A stretch of 64,000 bases of DNA from Pseudofabraea citricarpa. Taxonomy: Eukaryota > Ascomycota > Leotiomycetes > Helotiales > Dermateaceae. Position numbers and translations under genes: made by a program. Numbering within the stretch: position 1 is the first letter of the stretch; each line of letters opens with the position of its first letter. The DNA is taken from assembly GCA_029641185.1 (NCBI GenBank), contig JAPWGK010000001.1, positions 2,120,501 to 2,184,500 on the forward strand, in the 5' to 3' direction. The notes beneath the pieces were generated by a model. It was given only the letters and a program-made list of their open reading frames with translations, searched no databases and was not told where the DNA came from. Below, piece by piece: positions 11,301 to 21,358 of the stretch.

Positions 11301-12044
11301 GATTCTGGTAAAGTCACAGCACTTATCGATCTGGTTAACGGCTACAAGAAAAATGGCGATCGCGTCTTGATATTTTCTCAGTTCTCCTTGGTTCTTGATA
11401 TCTTGGAAGCCGTCCTCAATACCAGTCTCATCTCCTTCACCCGTATCGATGGCTCGACCAAGATAGACGAGCGCCAAACACTTATCGATAATTTCCGTGA
11501 TGATGAAACGATCACTGCATTTCTCTTAACCACAAAGGCAGGAGGAGTCGGGCTTAATCTTGCGTTCGCTAACAAAGTGATCATCTTTGATGGTAGCTTT
11601 AACCCACAAGACGATCGCCAGGCCGAGAACCGGGCACATCGAGTGGGGCAAACTCGTGAAGTGGAGGTTGTGAGATTGGTCTCAAAGGGAACTGTGGAAG
11701 AAGCCATTTTCAAACTTGGCCAAAGCAAGTTGCTCTTGGATGGACGTGTTGCAGGCGAGGAAGAAGCCGAAGCTATTGATGACGAAGAGGGCGAGGCAAA
11801 AGGCATTGAAGCTGTTAACCGCATGCTACTCGATGGTGTTGGATCGGACAAAGCAGAATTGTCGATTGACAAGGATGCCGACGAGAAGCTTGACAAGAAG
11901 CCTGATGAGAAGCCTGAAGCGAAGCCTGACAAAAAGATTGTCAAGAAGACTGCCAAGAAAGATTCAGTCTCATCTTTAGTAAAGACTCAGGAACCTCCAC
12001 AGGGCGCAGCAAAAGACAATAGGAAGCGGAAGGTTCGCCCTTGA
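8385..12044 (+). CDS. fun30: Fun30/SMARCAD1-type SNF2 chromatin remodeller
   Basis: ATP-dependent nucleosome remodeller that acts in heterochromatin silencing and DNA-end resection. Single exon, 1219 residues. The first 270 residues are Ser/Pro-rich and poorly conserved. A CUE-like ubiquitin-binding motif lies at about 274-312 (LRALFPTYTILETRQILFAA). The SNF2 N-lobe has the Q-like EWKDYQ-type entry (ELKDYQVVGLNWL), Walker A DDMGLGKT at about 631, and DEGH at about 735; DEGH rather than DEAH is normal for this subfamily. The C-lobe carries VLIFSQF (about 993), TKAGGVGLNL and the QAENRAHRVGQ motif VI. The C-terminus is an acidic stretch followed by Lys-Pro repeats (EKPEAKPDKK). All catalytic motifs are intact. 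Start chosen at the first ATG, matching the family's short N-terminus. Confidence 0.95.
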   Translation: MDSPAVKRQKTAGGYSAATHNGYNSDVDDGDLIFDGYVPDTPQAKWETQPTQILDRGLSTGPLMSSPTMEKTAVQVPASSPFTGMDELQKQSTSAEINATNRSPLQQHSAHFPRPQHTNPAQSFTEVTKKPLSMLMAPAGTAYKPPQGIKAAPAKTVISLDSDDDAPYLKNDTSDEENDDRARIKPTTFAPKSFTSNDASKSSFSSMISSMKYQPTENGSGPSSLQKPSISRITGAPIPNMQQPTNRISQVQTRPDRARPVPEPVLSEAVETSVRIKVARLRALFPTYTILETRQILFAAKGDVDEAAGAMAVGPAIEISDDELLDPFELSKKPEPQMKRVLNAPIASLRDKYSHTYNKPTTASPAIPQSTSVEPARPKKRLVQGRKNASPPPTITQQAPQKQSSPVVLSDYDSDSGVGSGEEVEDPHLQGRFLKWLNGCSTEDLVELTGITKEHAELMIAARPFRNIEAAENVEGAPLKSGKKRAKGPIGEKIVEKGLQMYSGYEAIDALVAKCEHLGKPLADEMGKWGFDVFGAARNGAGLGVVSLDEEDKESHRDSGLGSPISASTSLNGENGEDDIKASASKRKNKDVSFLKQPAMMADDFELKDYQVVGLNWLALMYRQKLSCILADDMGLGKTCQVISFLTHLVETGRTGPHIVVLPGSVLENWLREFQKFSPNLVVEPYHGSQKDRGEMADRILEHRDKINVVVSTYELVVKKDDNKFMRRLKPDVAVFDEGHVLKNPLSQRFQGINRIPTNFRLLLTGTPLQNNLQELATLLSFILPEVFAEKEEDMSHIFKHKVQVRDTDHGALLSAQRIARARSMLTPFVLRRKKTQVLKHLPAKILRVQYCLLEPAQKEIYNGHIEEAKERARARITKAKIPKNENQENNPLMQLRKAAIHPLLFRRHFTNDKIEIMADILRKHESVNFDPAQKRHHLINEMRGGSDFWLHNWCNDYPCIKKFDTPDMAWMDSGKVTALIDLVNGYKKNGDRVLIFSQFSLVLDILEAVLNTSLISFTRIDGSTKIDERQTLIDNFRDDETITAFLLTTKAGGVGLNLAFANKVIIFDGSFNPQDDRQAENRAHRVGQTREVEVVRLVSKGTVEEAIFKLGQSKLLLDGRVAGEEEAEAIDDEEGEAKGIEAVNRMLLDGVGSDKAELSIDKDADEKLDKKPDEKPEAKPDKKIVKKTAKKDSVSSLVKTQEPPQGAAKDNRKRKVRP

Positions 12045-12546
12045 GACTTATTGTATAAAGATAGCGAATGGTTTTGAAGCTGCTTAGCTCCTGGAAATAT
12101 TAGATGACTGGCGTACAGACGGAGAGATAGACGGTTAGAACAGAGACTGAAGGTAGACTTAAACGCGGTTAAGATTACACTGAACCGAAAGAGCGTCATC
12201 TCTAGATAGATACCTGGCAAAGTGTAGCACAGCGGAGCACTCAGTAATGATAGAGTTTTGTGATTTGATTCTATTTCATATGGATATATGTGAAGATTCA
12301 ATAGAGGATAGCAAGCCACGGACCTGAATACCCTTCTAGCCATGCTTTTCGACCTCAGTGTTTTCTCGCCTCTAGTTAGCCTGTTTCTATATTCTATATG
12401 TATTGTGAAATGGCGTGAATTCAGAGGTGGCAGCAGATCACCAGTTTTCAAAGAGACATAGTAATTCACTTGGAGAACAGAGACCATGAAACTCTCTTTG
12501 ATATCATATATCGTGCGGCACCCTCTAAATGATGAACGACGTAGAA
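12045..12546. other. convergent 3' region, fun30 and cap2
   Basis: 502 bases between two stop codons on opposite strands. AT-richer than its flanks. No further gene seen. Confidence 0.6.
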
Positions 12547-13534
12547 CTACCGCTTCATAGAATTGATCATTTCCCTATGACTCTCCGTCTCACTATTCCG
12601 CTCACTCAGGCTTCCCAGACTTCGTAAATCACCCACAACATCCTTTGCCTTTCCAAAGTACACCTCTTGCAGCAGATTTCTCATCTTAAGCTCCATATCT
12701 TCAACTAGCTTGCCAATATTCGCAATATGGCTCGTGTCGTCCTCTACTGGTAGATCACTCTCGATCTGGCGTGTCATATTGCCCGAAAGATCCATGGCAC
12801 CGAGGTCGCTCGAGGAGGTGGCGAGTGAAAGGATTACAGTTGATGTGAGCTTGTAATGTGCTGTACGAGCCCGGTCTACTGCTTCGAAGACGTGGATGGA
12901 ATCCCACGTTCCTTGAGATTTGCCAGCGGGCGTAGCAACTACTCTTTTTATTAGCAACTACCTCCATTGATCCATCCACTAATTCCTGAGGAATCAGAGT
13001 AGTTCTACCTTTCTTTAGCAGCACAACCCCGGCAAAGCCATCGTCTAGATTCCAGAGATAGACACTACTAACACCACCCTCGTAGTAGAGCTCCCGGTAC
13101 ACGTCGAAGGCCTCATTGGCCCGGATCTCCATCTTCCTCACGCGCTCTGAAGGCACGGCTCCCTCGCCCGCACCGTCGTTGTTGCCCTGCTCATCTATAC
13201 CACCGGGACCTGTACCGCCCGCGGGCGTCTCAAACTCTCCGCTCCACGGCGAGCGGTACGAATCGCCATCGCGGTTGTAGTCGCATAGTAAGTAGTCGCG
13301 TCCGGTCTTGCGGCAGCGCGAGATGGTGAGCGGCTGGTCGACAGACGAGAGAAGGTCTTCTGTTATGCTGGGCACTAGGTTGATGAGCGAGTTCAGGTGC
13401 GTCGTGGTGTGTTTGGGATCCAGTCGCCGTAATAGATCACTATTCGTAGTCAAGTCAGTTTTGGCCCCTTCTATAGAATCAAAGCTGCGGCGAACTTACA
13501 GAGCACTATCGAACTGAGCATCGGTATCCGCCAT
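12547..13534 (-). CDS. cap2: F-actin-capping protein subunit beta
   Basis: Beta subunit of the heterodimer that blocks barbed ends of actin filaments. Three exons: 13534-13500, 13439-13009 and 12938-12547, 274 residues, the usual family length. The N-terminus [22 protein letters not shown] is diagnostic. Later come [54 protein letters not shown], and the C-terminal [16 protein letters not shown] that precedes the actin-binding tentacle. The second intron was set by phase. Its donor is in the LLKKG region, where the unspliced frame reads on as non-family sequence, and its branch site GCTAATA is 13 nt from the acceptor. An insert rich in Gly, Glu and Asn (residues about 80-105) sits where family members vary. 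Confidence 0.94.
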
Positions 13535-13881
13535 TTTTGTGTGTTTGCAGCAAGCAACAAGATGTTTGAGATAGCTTTGGAGGGGTTGATGTTCGAGGTT
13601 CACCTTTAGGCGAGTTGATGCATCAAGGCGGGGACTAGCGGCTCAATACCCCTTGAATCTTTGAGTCTTCAGTGAGTAGGTATTATTGCTAGATTAACAA
13701 AAGCAAATTCATTTGTGTTCCGTATCGATGTTATAATGTGATCCAACACAAACAGCCAGCCTTTGATACATGCAAATGATCTACAATCCCATGATAACCT
13801 CTACACGCCTGAAAATCCTCTAGTCGTTACGCCCCATAAAGCAACAGAACCATATCCTTTCTGCATTCCCCATCCAGAATC
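13535..13881. promoter_or_regulatory. cap2 upstream region and rtc4 3' end
   Basis: 347 bases. The part next to 13534 should hold the cap2 promoter; the far side is the rtc4 3' UTR. No distinct motif recognised. Confidence 0.45.
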
Positions 13882-15616
13882 CTAATCATCATCCGACTCA
13901 TGTCGCCTTCTCATGACATCCTTAACCTCCTCATTAACCAGTTCTCCGATAGCGATACTCTCTGCCAACACATCTCTCGCTTCTTCAGCAGAGAGATTCA
14001 TATCTTCCATAATAAAGGCACAGCCTACTTCGAGCACCAAGACAGCTTGAACGAAGCTTGGTACACCTCTCGCTGCTATCAGTCGATCCTTGACGGCTTG
14101 TTCTTTTAGAAGCCTTGCAAACCTGCTCATAATATTATCTGATATCACCTTGAGACCCCGAGACCCGTAGTACCCAGGTACAAGACTAGTACTCATATCT
14201 TTCAACGTCCGGTTTTTCCCAGATTTGATTGCATCATCAAGAACAGTTCTGTAATGGCACGGGGCACCTTTAACCAACTTCTTGATAAACTTGTGATGTT
14301 CGCATATTCGCTCGTCCATACCATGCCAGTCAATCTTCGGGTAGCCTTTCTCACTCCAATCGGCTTTGGCCGTCATCTTCTGATGATATCGACAGAACTT
14401 TGACTGCTGGTTGAATCCTTTCATTTCTCCCCAAGACTCCAGATCTTTCGAGTCAACAGGCTCCATACAAACTGGACAGACAGGTTGGTATCCACTTCTC
14501 AAGTTGTTGTCTAGCTCAGATAGATGCCTTGGCAAATCAGACGAGAAATCTGAATGGCGTGGGATGTTAATTTGATCCAAGAGGTTATCACATCCATCTT
14601 CCTTTACCATGTTCTTCACATATTCAGGTACCTCGTCCAAACGAACTTCATTGTCGAGCTTCCTACGCTTGGCATTTGTGTCTGCCGATGGCTGTGGCTC
14701 TACACGTACTGGAGAATCCAATAGATCATGTTCGAAAGATGAATCGAAGCCTTCGGGGATCTTGAAGCCAGAAAGGTCCTCGTCATCAGATTCTTCTTTT
14801 TGCCGTTTTAGTTTGTCCTTGCTTTTGGTCTTCTTCAAGTAAGGCGTTAAGGTAGGACTCTCCATATCACCTATATCTATGGCATGAAATTCGTCATACT
14901 TCTGCGGTGTATCTAAGTCGTCATGTTTAATAATCTTGAATTCTTCGATAGGTGAGCTTTGGATTTCTGGTCTGACAAGCTCGTCGTCCTCAATGTCCGG
15001 TTCGGGTGACACTGGCACGGCTTTGTTCTTGTCAATTCGACTGCTTCATTCAACATTAGGAAGGAATCTTACATTTCTTCGCACCTTTCAGAGAGCTACT
15101 GCTGCCTCCTTTAGCATTGACTCCATAGATTGGTCTCTTCCTTCTCTGGCTAGAAGCAGACCAGCCAAATCCTCTGGACGGATTAGTGAAGTCTAGGCTT
15201 TTACTCATTCCTGCACCAACGCGTATAGGATCCTTGGTCCGAGCCCGGTTAATACTTCTAGGACTATCAGTGATGACGATGGGTGGTTCAACTGTGCTTC
15301 GTTTGCCTCTGCGTCGGCTGGTTTGCAATTCATTGTCGCCGCCTTTCTGAGCCTCCTTTGAAGCAAATACAGTGGGTTTGATATTTGCACTGTCATCCTC
15401 CTCCTCGTCATCTGAGCTTTCTGGATGTGCCGTAATGCCATCCTCGTTGTCGGAATCGATTTTGGCGCGACTTGATTTTCCTTCTCCGATGTCTTTCCTG
15501 GCGGCCACTCTTGACAATGGCATCGTCGGTCGCGGGGGCTTGAAGGGGGCATCAGCATTTGCGCGCCGTTTTAGGGTATAGTTCTGGAAGGGGGCAGTTC
15601 TCTCTCTGGACGCCAT
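13882..15616 (-). CDS. rtc4: RTC4-like domain protein
   Basis: Relative of yeast Rtc4 (restriction of telomere capping 4), a nuclear protein of poorly known role. Two exons: 15616-15073 and about 15011-13882, giving 557 residues. The N-terminal two thirds are polar and look disordered, with Ser/Asp/Glu runs and basic Lys/Arg patches. The C-terminal 190 residues carry the RTC4 domain: CPVCMEPVDSKDLESW, the Cys/His-rich FCRYHQK segment, RICEHHKFIKKL, and the closing helix SFVQAVLVLEVGCAFIMEDM. The donor (TGTAAGAT) is clear. The acceptor is uncertain: a CAG at about 15012, or an AAAG seven nt nearer the donor, both keep frame; a closer CAG would give only a 32-nt intron in the wrong phase. Head-to-head with the dynamitin gene. 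Confidence 0.88.
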
Positions 15617-16041
15617 CGGGAAGCAGCGACGTTGAATCTTAGGTAGTGAACAATTCCCTGACGCGAAGGTTTACGCGACGCTGCGTTCACCTAGTAATGT
15701 CAACATGGGTATCTTGTCTGTCGTTGTGCAATGCATTGATCATGACGAGGATCGGGGCGGGGGTGCGAGATTCTACAAAAGACGGCGGGTGCGGCATCGG
15801 GAGAGGGCACCTAGATAGCACTGCGAAATACTGTACATGTCAGCGGGCGCTGTGGTTGTCAGATGCCATGCCGGCCAGATTGGGAGCTGCGAATCCAGAT
15901 TCCCCAGATTCCGAGCTTGGGCCACCTCGAGCTGCACTATCACCACTAGCCGCTGCCGCATCTTCGTCGTCAACACGCCGAAGCATTCCCAAGTTCTGCT
16001 ATCCTCTCTCCCTGGATGCACACCCGGGCGCCTCCTCAACC
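15617..16041. promoter_or_regulatory. shared upstream region, rtc4 and dynamitin
   Basis: 425 bases between divergent start codons, therefore the promoter region of both. Contains overlapping chance frames on both strands. No specific element recognised. Confidence 0.5.
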
Positions 16042-17446
16042 ATGGCCTTGAACAGGAAGTATGCTGCGTTGCCCGATCTGGTGAGTGTCTCTCAGCCCAA
16101 TGGATGGGTCCTTGTAGCTAACACCACCAGGATTCGGCACCAGATATCTACGAGACCCCTGAACTCACAGATGATAACTCTACCTTGCCTGTGAGTGCAC
16201 CCAGCCCCCCTCTGGAAGCTCTGCTAAGACGTACCAGACAGGCACCGCCCGATCTCAATCAGCAGCATCCTCATACAAAGATTTCGACGAGGAGGAGAAT
16301 GATTCTCCACACATTTCCCGCTCGCGCCTGCACCCCGACGAAGCTCGGTCACATTTCTCCCCTGCCCAAATAGATGCGCGAGATGTAGACTTTTCCGATC
16401 GTGTCACTGCAAAGCGGAAATCTTACAAGGCTTCCTCGCGACGTCAGAGAAAGCGTGAAGATGGAACAGAGGAGTTTGGAGATTTCAGCGACGAGGACGA
16501 TGGCGAGAGCTTAGAACGGAAACTTGCGAGGCTCAAGAGGGAGATTGAAGAGGTAAAAGAAGAATACGGCAGGAGAAAGGCGAAGCAAGATGAAGTCGGC
16601 GGGGACGAGGGTGTGGCAGGGCAGGACATCTCCTCACTAAGTAAGATGCTTGATGGCATCTCTGCGAGCCAAGGAGCTACAGCCATGAGTGCAGGTGCAA
16701 AACTCGCAAGAGATATTGGGATGGGTCTTAAAGCAAATGGCGCGCCTTTGAACGGACAGAACACAGCAGAGGCAGCTACATATACAGTGACCTATGCACC
16801 AACATATCAACAGAGCCACGCGCTCGCTAAAGCAGCAGACTTCGACGGCCGACTTGCACTTCTAGAAAAGGCGTTGGGACTGAATGCAATTGCACCTGCT
16901 ATAGGCTCTGATGGGACACCACAAGCTGTATTGCCAACCTTGGATGTTTTACAGAAACAAGTCTCCTTGCTTTCAACATCGTCACCGTCCTCTTTAGACA
17001 ACATCAGCAGAAGAGTGCGCACCTTAACACAGGAAGCCGAAAGGCTAGAAGAATCGAGGAGATCAGCCAAAGCAGCACATGACGCGTTGAAAGCTGCAGG
17101 TGCCGAGGTGGCGTCGGAAGATGGCGAGGAGTCAGAGCAGACCTCCAAGATCAACGCTCTGTATGGGACACTATCAACCATCGAAGATATTTCTCCGCTT
17201 TTGCCGTCACTACTCGACAGATTACGATCATTACGAGCGATTCACGCTGATGCTGCGACTGCAAATGAAAGCCTTGAGCGAGTAGAGAAGAGACAAGCGG
17301 ATATGGCTGCTGATATCAAGAAATGGAGGGAGGGACTGGAGAAAGTAGAAGAAGCCATGAAACAAAGCGAGACAACTATGGGAGGCAATATGAAGGTGGT
17401 TGAGGGCTGGATCAAAGATCTGGAACAGAAAATGGAAGACCTCTAG
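16042..17446 (+). CDS. dynactin p50 subunit (dynamitin)
   Basis: Shoulder subunit of dynactin, the activator of cytoplasmic dynein, needed in moulds for nuclear migration and retrograde transport. Three exons: 16042-16080, 16131-16190 and 16238-17446, 435 residues. The N-terminus MALNRKYAALPDLD, followed by SAPDIYETPELTDD, is the family's conserved dynactin-binding peptide. It is built from exons 1 and 2, which are tiny (39 and 60 nt, both whole codons). The rest is mainly predicted coiled coil: an early Lys/Glu-rich heptad region at about 123-150 (LARLKREIEEVKEEY), one around LEKALG, and a long C-terminal one ending DLEQKMEDL. The dynamitin family (PF04912) assignment is confident. Yeast Jnm1 is the distant orthologue. 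Confidence 0.92.
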
Positions 17447-17766
17447 ATGGATGATCAAGTTATGATTTCAAGCGCTGCATAAGATACCCAAGTGAAGACC
17501 AGAACACGAGGATCTCAATAAGAAAGATCCAAGCTACCTAAAACCGAAAGCCTTACTGTTTTTCTAAGCGCTTGATGCACAAAGATGCATGTGGACTGTC
17601 AGCCCTGCGCGCCTGTCGGCTGTGGCTTGCTTCAGCAATGCCGCCTTCCTCCTTCCAGGTTACTCCCAAAGTCAATGGTAACTCCAAAACGTCGTGAAAA
17701 GACGAGATTGTAGAGGACATGAAATTAGCTGTAAGCCCTTCCAATTGTTAAATTGCTCTTGAAGAG
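17447..17766. other. intergenic, dynamitin to sucrose carrier
   Basis: 320 bases with the dynamitin 3' UTR and the promoter of the downstream transporter. Nothing specific seen. Confidence 0.5.
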
Positions 17767-19859
17767 ATGTCTGCTTTGATCCGAACGGAGAAAGTTGACT
17801 ATGACGCGGCAGATACGAAGCAGGGATGTCTCCTGAACGAGCGGGAGGCTGAAGACAGGGCTGAGAGTCTACATCTGAACACCTACACCCTCAGCTATTT
17901 CGACGACCAGCTTGGAGACGATCAATCCATATACGAATTCAGCTCCGCGGCAGACATGGCTTCATGGGCGGGCCAACCACACATCAAGGGGAGCAGTGAG
18001 TCGATGCGAATGGCATTGTTAACCACGAGTTTGATCGGATTACAGTTCGTATTCCTCATTTCGTCCGATCGCGTACCTGAGGGCATGCGCTGACACAAGT
18101 CAATAGGTTTACCTGGGGAATTGAGATGACCTGTAAGTAGTTGTGATCTAATTACTTCGAGACTTGTTTTAATAGTAATCCAGATTGTACACCTTACCTC
18201 CTTGCTCTTGGTCTCACGAAATCGAAAACCTCCTTAGTATGGATCGCCGGACCTCTTTCCGGGTTGATAATGCAGCCAATTGTCGGGGTCATATCTGATC
18301 GCTCGCGCTCGAAATATGGGAGACGGAGACCTTTCATGGTTCTGGGGTCGCTGCTTGTAGCAGCGTGTCTTATGGTCCTGGGCTGGACAAAAGAAATAGT
18401 TGCAGCATTCGTGGAGGATGAAAAGACCCGGAAGACCTGCACAATTGCTTTGGCAGTCTTATCAATTTATGCGGTGGACTTCGCCATCAACGCTGGTATG
18501 TTTCTACCGGCTTGAAATGATATTGGTGCTAAGAAAAGTACTAGTACAATCATGTTGCCGGAGTTTAATCGTCGACTCGTTACCTATCCCAAAGCAACAG
18601 GCTGGCTCGGCATGGGGTAAGACTGCCTTTCTGGCCGCGAACCTGAACTAACACTTTGTAGCAAGCAGGATGGCTTCTGTTGGTCATTTAATAGGATACA
18701 TAATTGGAACGATGGACCTTGTGCGAATCTTTGGAACATCAATGGGTGATACTCAGTTCAAAAAGTTAACTCTGGTTGCGGCTTTTGGTCTACTGTTCGC
18801 CGTTGGCATAACATCTTGGGCCGTCACGGAACGGGTTCTAATTTCCAACAAAGGCTCCGAAAAGGAAGCTGGAGGCATCAAAATTATTACCAAGATTTTC
18901 AAAGCGACCATGCAACTTCCACCGAGAATCCAAGCCATCTGTTGGGCTCAGTTCTGGAGCTGGATTGGCTGGTTTCCATTCCTTTTCTATAGCACTACTT
19001 GGGTCGGCGAGACTTATTTCAGATATGACGCACCTCATGATGTGAAACAGTCAAAAGATGCATTAGGTGATGTTGGAAGAATGGGCAGTAGTGCTCTTGT
19101 AGTCTTTTCTTCAGTCACTTTTGTGGGAGCAGTCTTGTTACCATTATTCATCAAATCGCCAGATGAAGCAAGCTTCACTGCTCGACCACCTGCCAGTATT
19201 GCCGGGGTTGTTGAAAAGTTCAACAAGTATAAGCCTGATCTCCTAGCATCATGGATGGCAGGACATCTCATGTTTTCAGCAGCAATGATAATGGCTCCTT
19301 TTGCCACATCGTTTCGTTTCGCGACCACCCTCGTGGCATTCTGCGGATTGTAAGCATCCTTGGTTTCTACTTCTGGTCCTCTTTTCTGACTTACTCAAAT
19401 AGGCCATGGTCGGTTGCTTGCTGGGCTCCCAGCACTTTCCTTGGTGTGGAAGTAAATCGTCTCAGTAGCAATACGACACTCTCCGCGGGAGGCTCTTACC
19501 GACGTCTGTCTCGCAGCAACTCTATGGAGTTGGACCTCGCCTCGCCCAATGGATCCCTTTTGCGCCTCGATCATGGACCTGCAGATGAGGCCATTGCTTC
19601 TACGGGCGAGTTATCAGGACTATACTTTGGCATCCTTAATATCTATACCACCTTGCCCCAGTTTTTGAGCACATTCATCAGCATGATCGTCTTTGGAATC
19701 TTGGAGCCCGGCAAAAGTCCCGAGTTATCGGATCCTAAACACCCAGAAGAACATCATAGTACTGATGGACCCAATGCCATTGCTGTTTGTTTATTTATCG
19801 GTGCCATTAGTAATTTGGGAGCAGCCTGGGCGACGAAGAAATTGAGGGACTTACAGTGA
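17767..19859 (+). CDS. SUT-type sucrose/alpha-glucoside:proton symporter
   Basis: Plasma-membrane disaccharide carrier of the glycoside-pentoside-hexuronide/SUT branch of the major facilitators, like S. pombe Sut1 and plant sucrose carriers. Six exons: 17767-18044, 18107-18132 (26 nt), 18184-18495, 18545-18616, 18662-19349 and 19403-19859, 610 residues. The first 85 residues are hydrophilic. Membrane segment 1 starts at SLIGLQFTWGIEMTYCTPYLL and crosses exons 1-3. The loop 2-3 signature DRSRSKYGRRRPF and the loop after helix 4 (DSLPIPKQQ, then WASRM) are the SUT hallmarks. Both are intact, and the second is assembled across an intron. About 12 membrane segments are visible, with a long polar loop near residues 470-530. 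Likely role: uptake of sucrose or maltose-like sugars; exact substrate not readable. Confidence 0.9.
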
Positions 19860-20852
19860 GTGACAGATGACGAAAGGGGTGACATTGTTTACTGGAGGCG
19901 TTGCTAACTTTATCGGCGGTTTTAGCAAGAACAGCGTTTGATTTACCTTGTCCTATGCATTGTACCAGGAGTTTTCTTTTTGGGGGCCTGACTATAGCGA
20001 GGAATCAGGTCTTTGTTTTTGTATTGCAACACCACATTTTCTGTTCTAGAGGATTGATACCATACCTTGGGCTAGAATTGTCAACACGTTTGTGTTCCTG
20101 GAGTAAACAAACAAACTGTATCAAATTGTAGTTCTTAGGTTGATATGTTTCGATATCGAGATCCTTTGTGACCTCGTGAGAAAGAAGAGTTGGAACAGGA
20201 TCCATTTGAGATGTGTTTGAAACACGCCCGATAATCTGGAAATACATCTTGACGTGTACTTGTAGTAAGTTTAATCATAGTCGTGGCCATGATCAGATCT
20301 TGTCCACTCTTGATTCATGTTTGAATTATATATTTCGTTGAACATGCACATGACTTGGTGAGATTTCCAACATTCACCAAGTCCTGTAGCAAACTAGCAG
20401 GCTGATGAACTACCTCGTTGACACAAAAGCGGCAGATTTTCCAGGCAGATTTCTCCTTGAGCCCCTGTTCAGCTTGAGGCAACAAGGATTTCAGCCTCGC
20501 ACCCCAGAAGCGCCCGGAGGCTTTCTTCCAAGACCAGGACAAGATGCGACAAGAGATTTCACGGCAGCTTGTCGCTGCTTGAGCGCAGCCCTCCTGCACC
20601 GGGCCAAAGCCGTGTTTCTCGTGCCCTTGTATTTGTGAGAGACAAGACAGTAAAACAAAACAAACATCCTCATCCAACACCAACGCCGTAGCCGAAGGAT
20701 TTACTACCTGGATCAGCCAGCTTACCTCGCATCTCCAACAGCGCAATATCATAGGTCACGATCTCGAGGCTCCTTGCATGGAGACCCATCAGCCTAATGC
20801 CACACTATGTCATGCAGACATGCAACGAAAAGGTGCAGAGGGAATGAGACAC

Positions 20853-20911
20853 AGTACAGTACAGTACAGTAGCAACGTTTCCTACAGGATAGGATAGGAT
20901 AGGATAGGATG
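20853..20911. repeat. CAGTA and AGGAT pentanucleotide repeats
   Basis: Two neighbouring pentamer microsatellites: about four copies of CAGTA, then after a short spacer about five copies of AGGAT. Confidence 0.85.
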
Positions 20912-21118
20912 TGAGTGTAAGTATCTATACAGGAGATATCTATCTCCTTGCCTTTGCTTTTTTACCCCACATTCTGCTTAGCTTTCTCTTCCCCTCCCTC
21001 TCCAATCCGGCAGCCAGGCCCCTGGAAAAGTCTTGTCGATCTTCAACCGTGCCACGTGCGGGTGACAGATTGAACTTTGGACAAATGGGAGACCGAGAGC
21101 TGCCTTTCCTGAAGGGTG

Positions 21119-21358
21119 CAGCACAGCACAGCACAGTCAGTACATTACCAATACCGTATTGAGGGAGTACAGTAGTACAGGACAGTAAAAGGGAGGGAAC
21201 CTTGATCAATGCGTCCGAGGGCTGAAGGGGGGGAGGAGGAGGAGGGGGGGGGGATGGAGGAGGGATGAGGCATTTTGCCGGGGCAATACTGTAGGTAATA
21301 GTGAACAGTAATGCTGCTATAATGTTTGCTGTGCTGTGCTGTGCTGTGCTGTGCTGTA
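21119..21358. repeat. inverted pentamer repeats flanking a G-rich tract
   Basis: CAGCA pentamers at 21119-21136 and their reverse complement, GCTGT pentamers, at 21328-21358. They flank about 190 nt that include a purine-only poly-G/GGA tract (21225-21270). Single-stranded DNA or RNA from here could form a stem with the G tract in its loop. That folding is inference. Confidence 0.75.

Noticed and set aside
15012..15072. A 32-nt intron in rtc4 using the nearest CAG
   Set aside because: Too short and leaves the wrong phase. A later acceptor keeps the frame.
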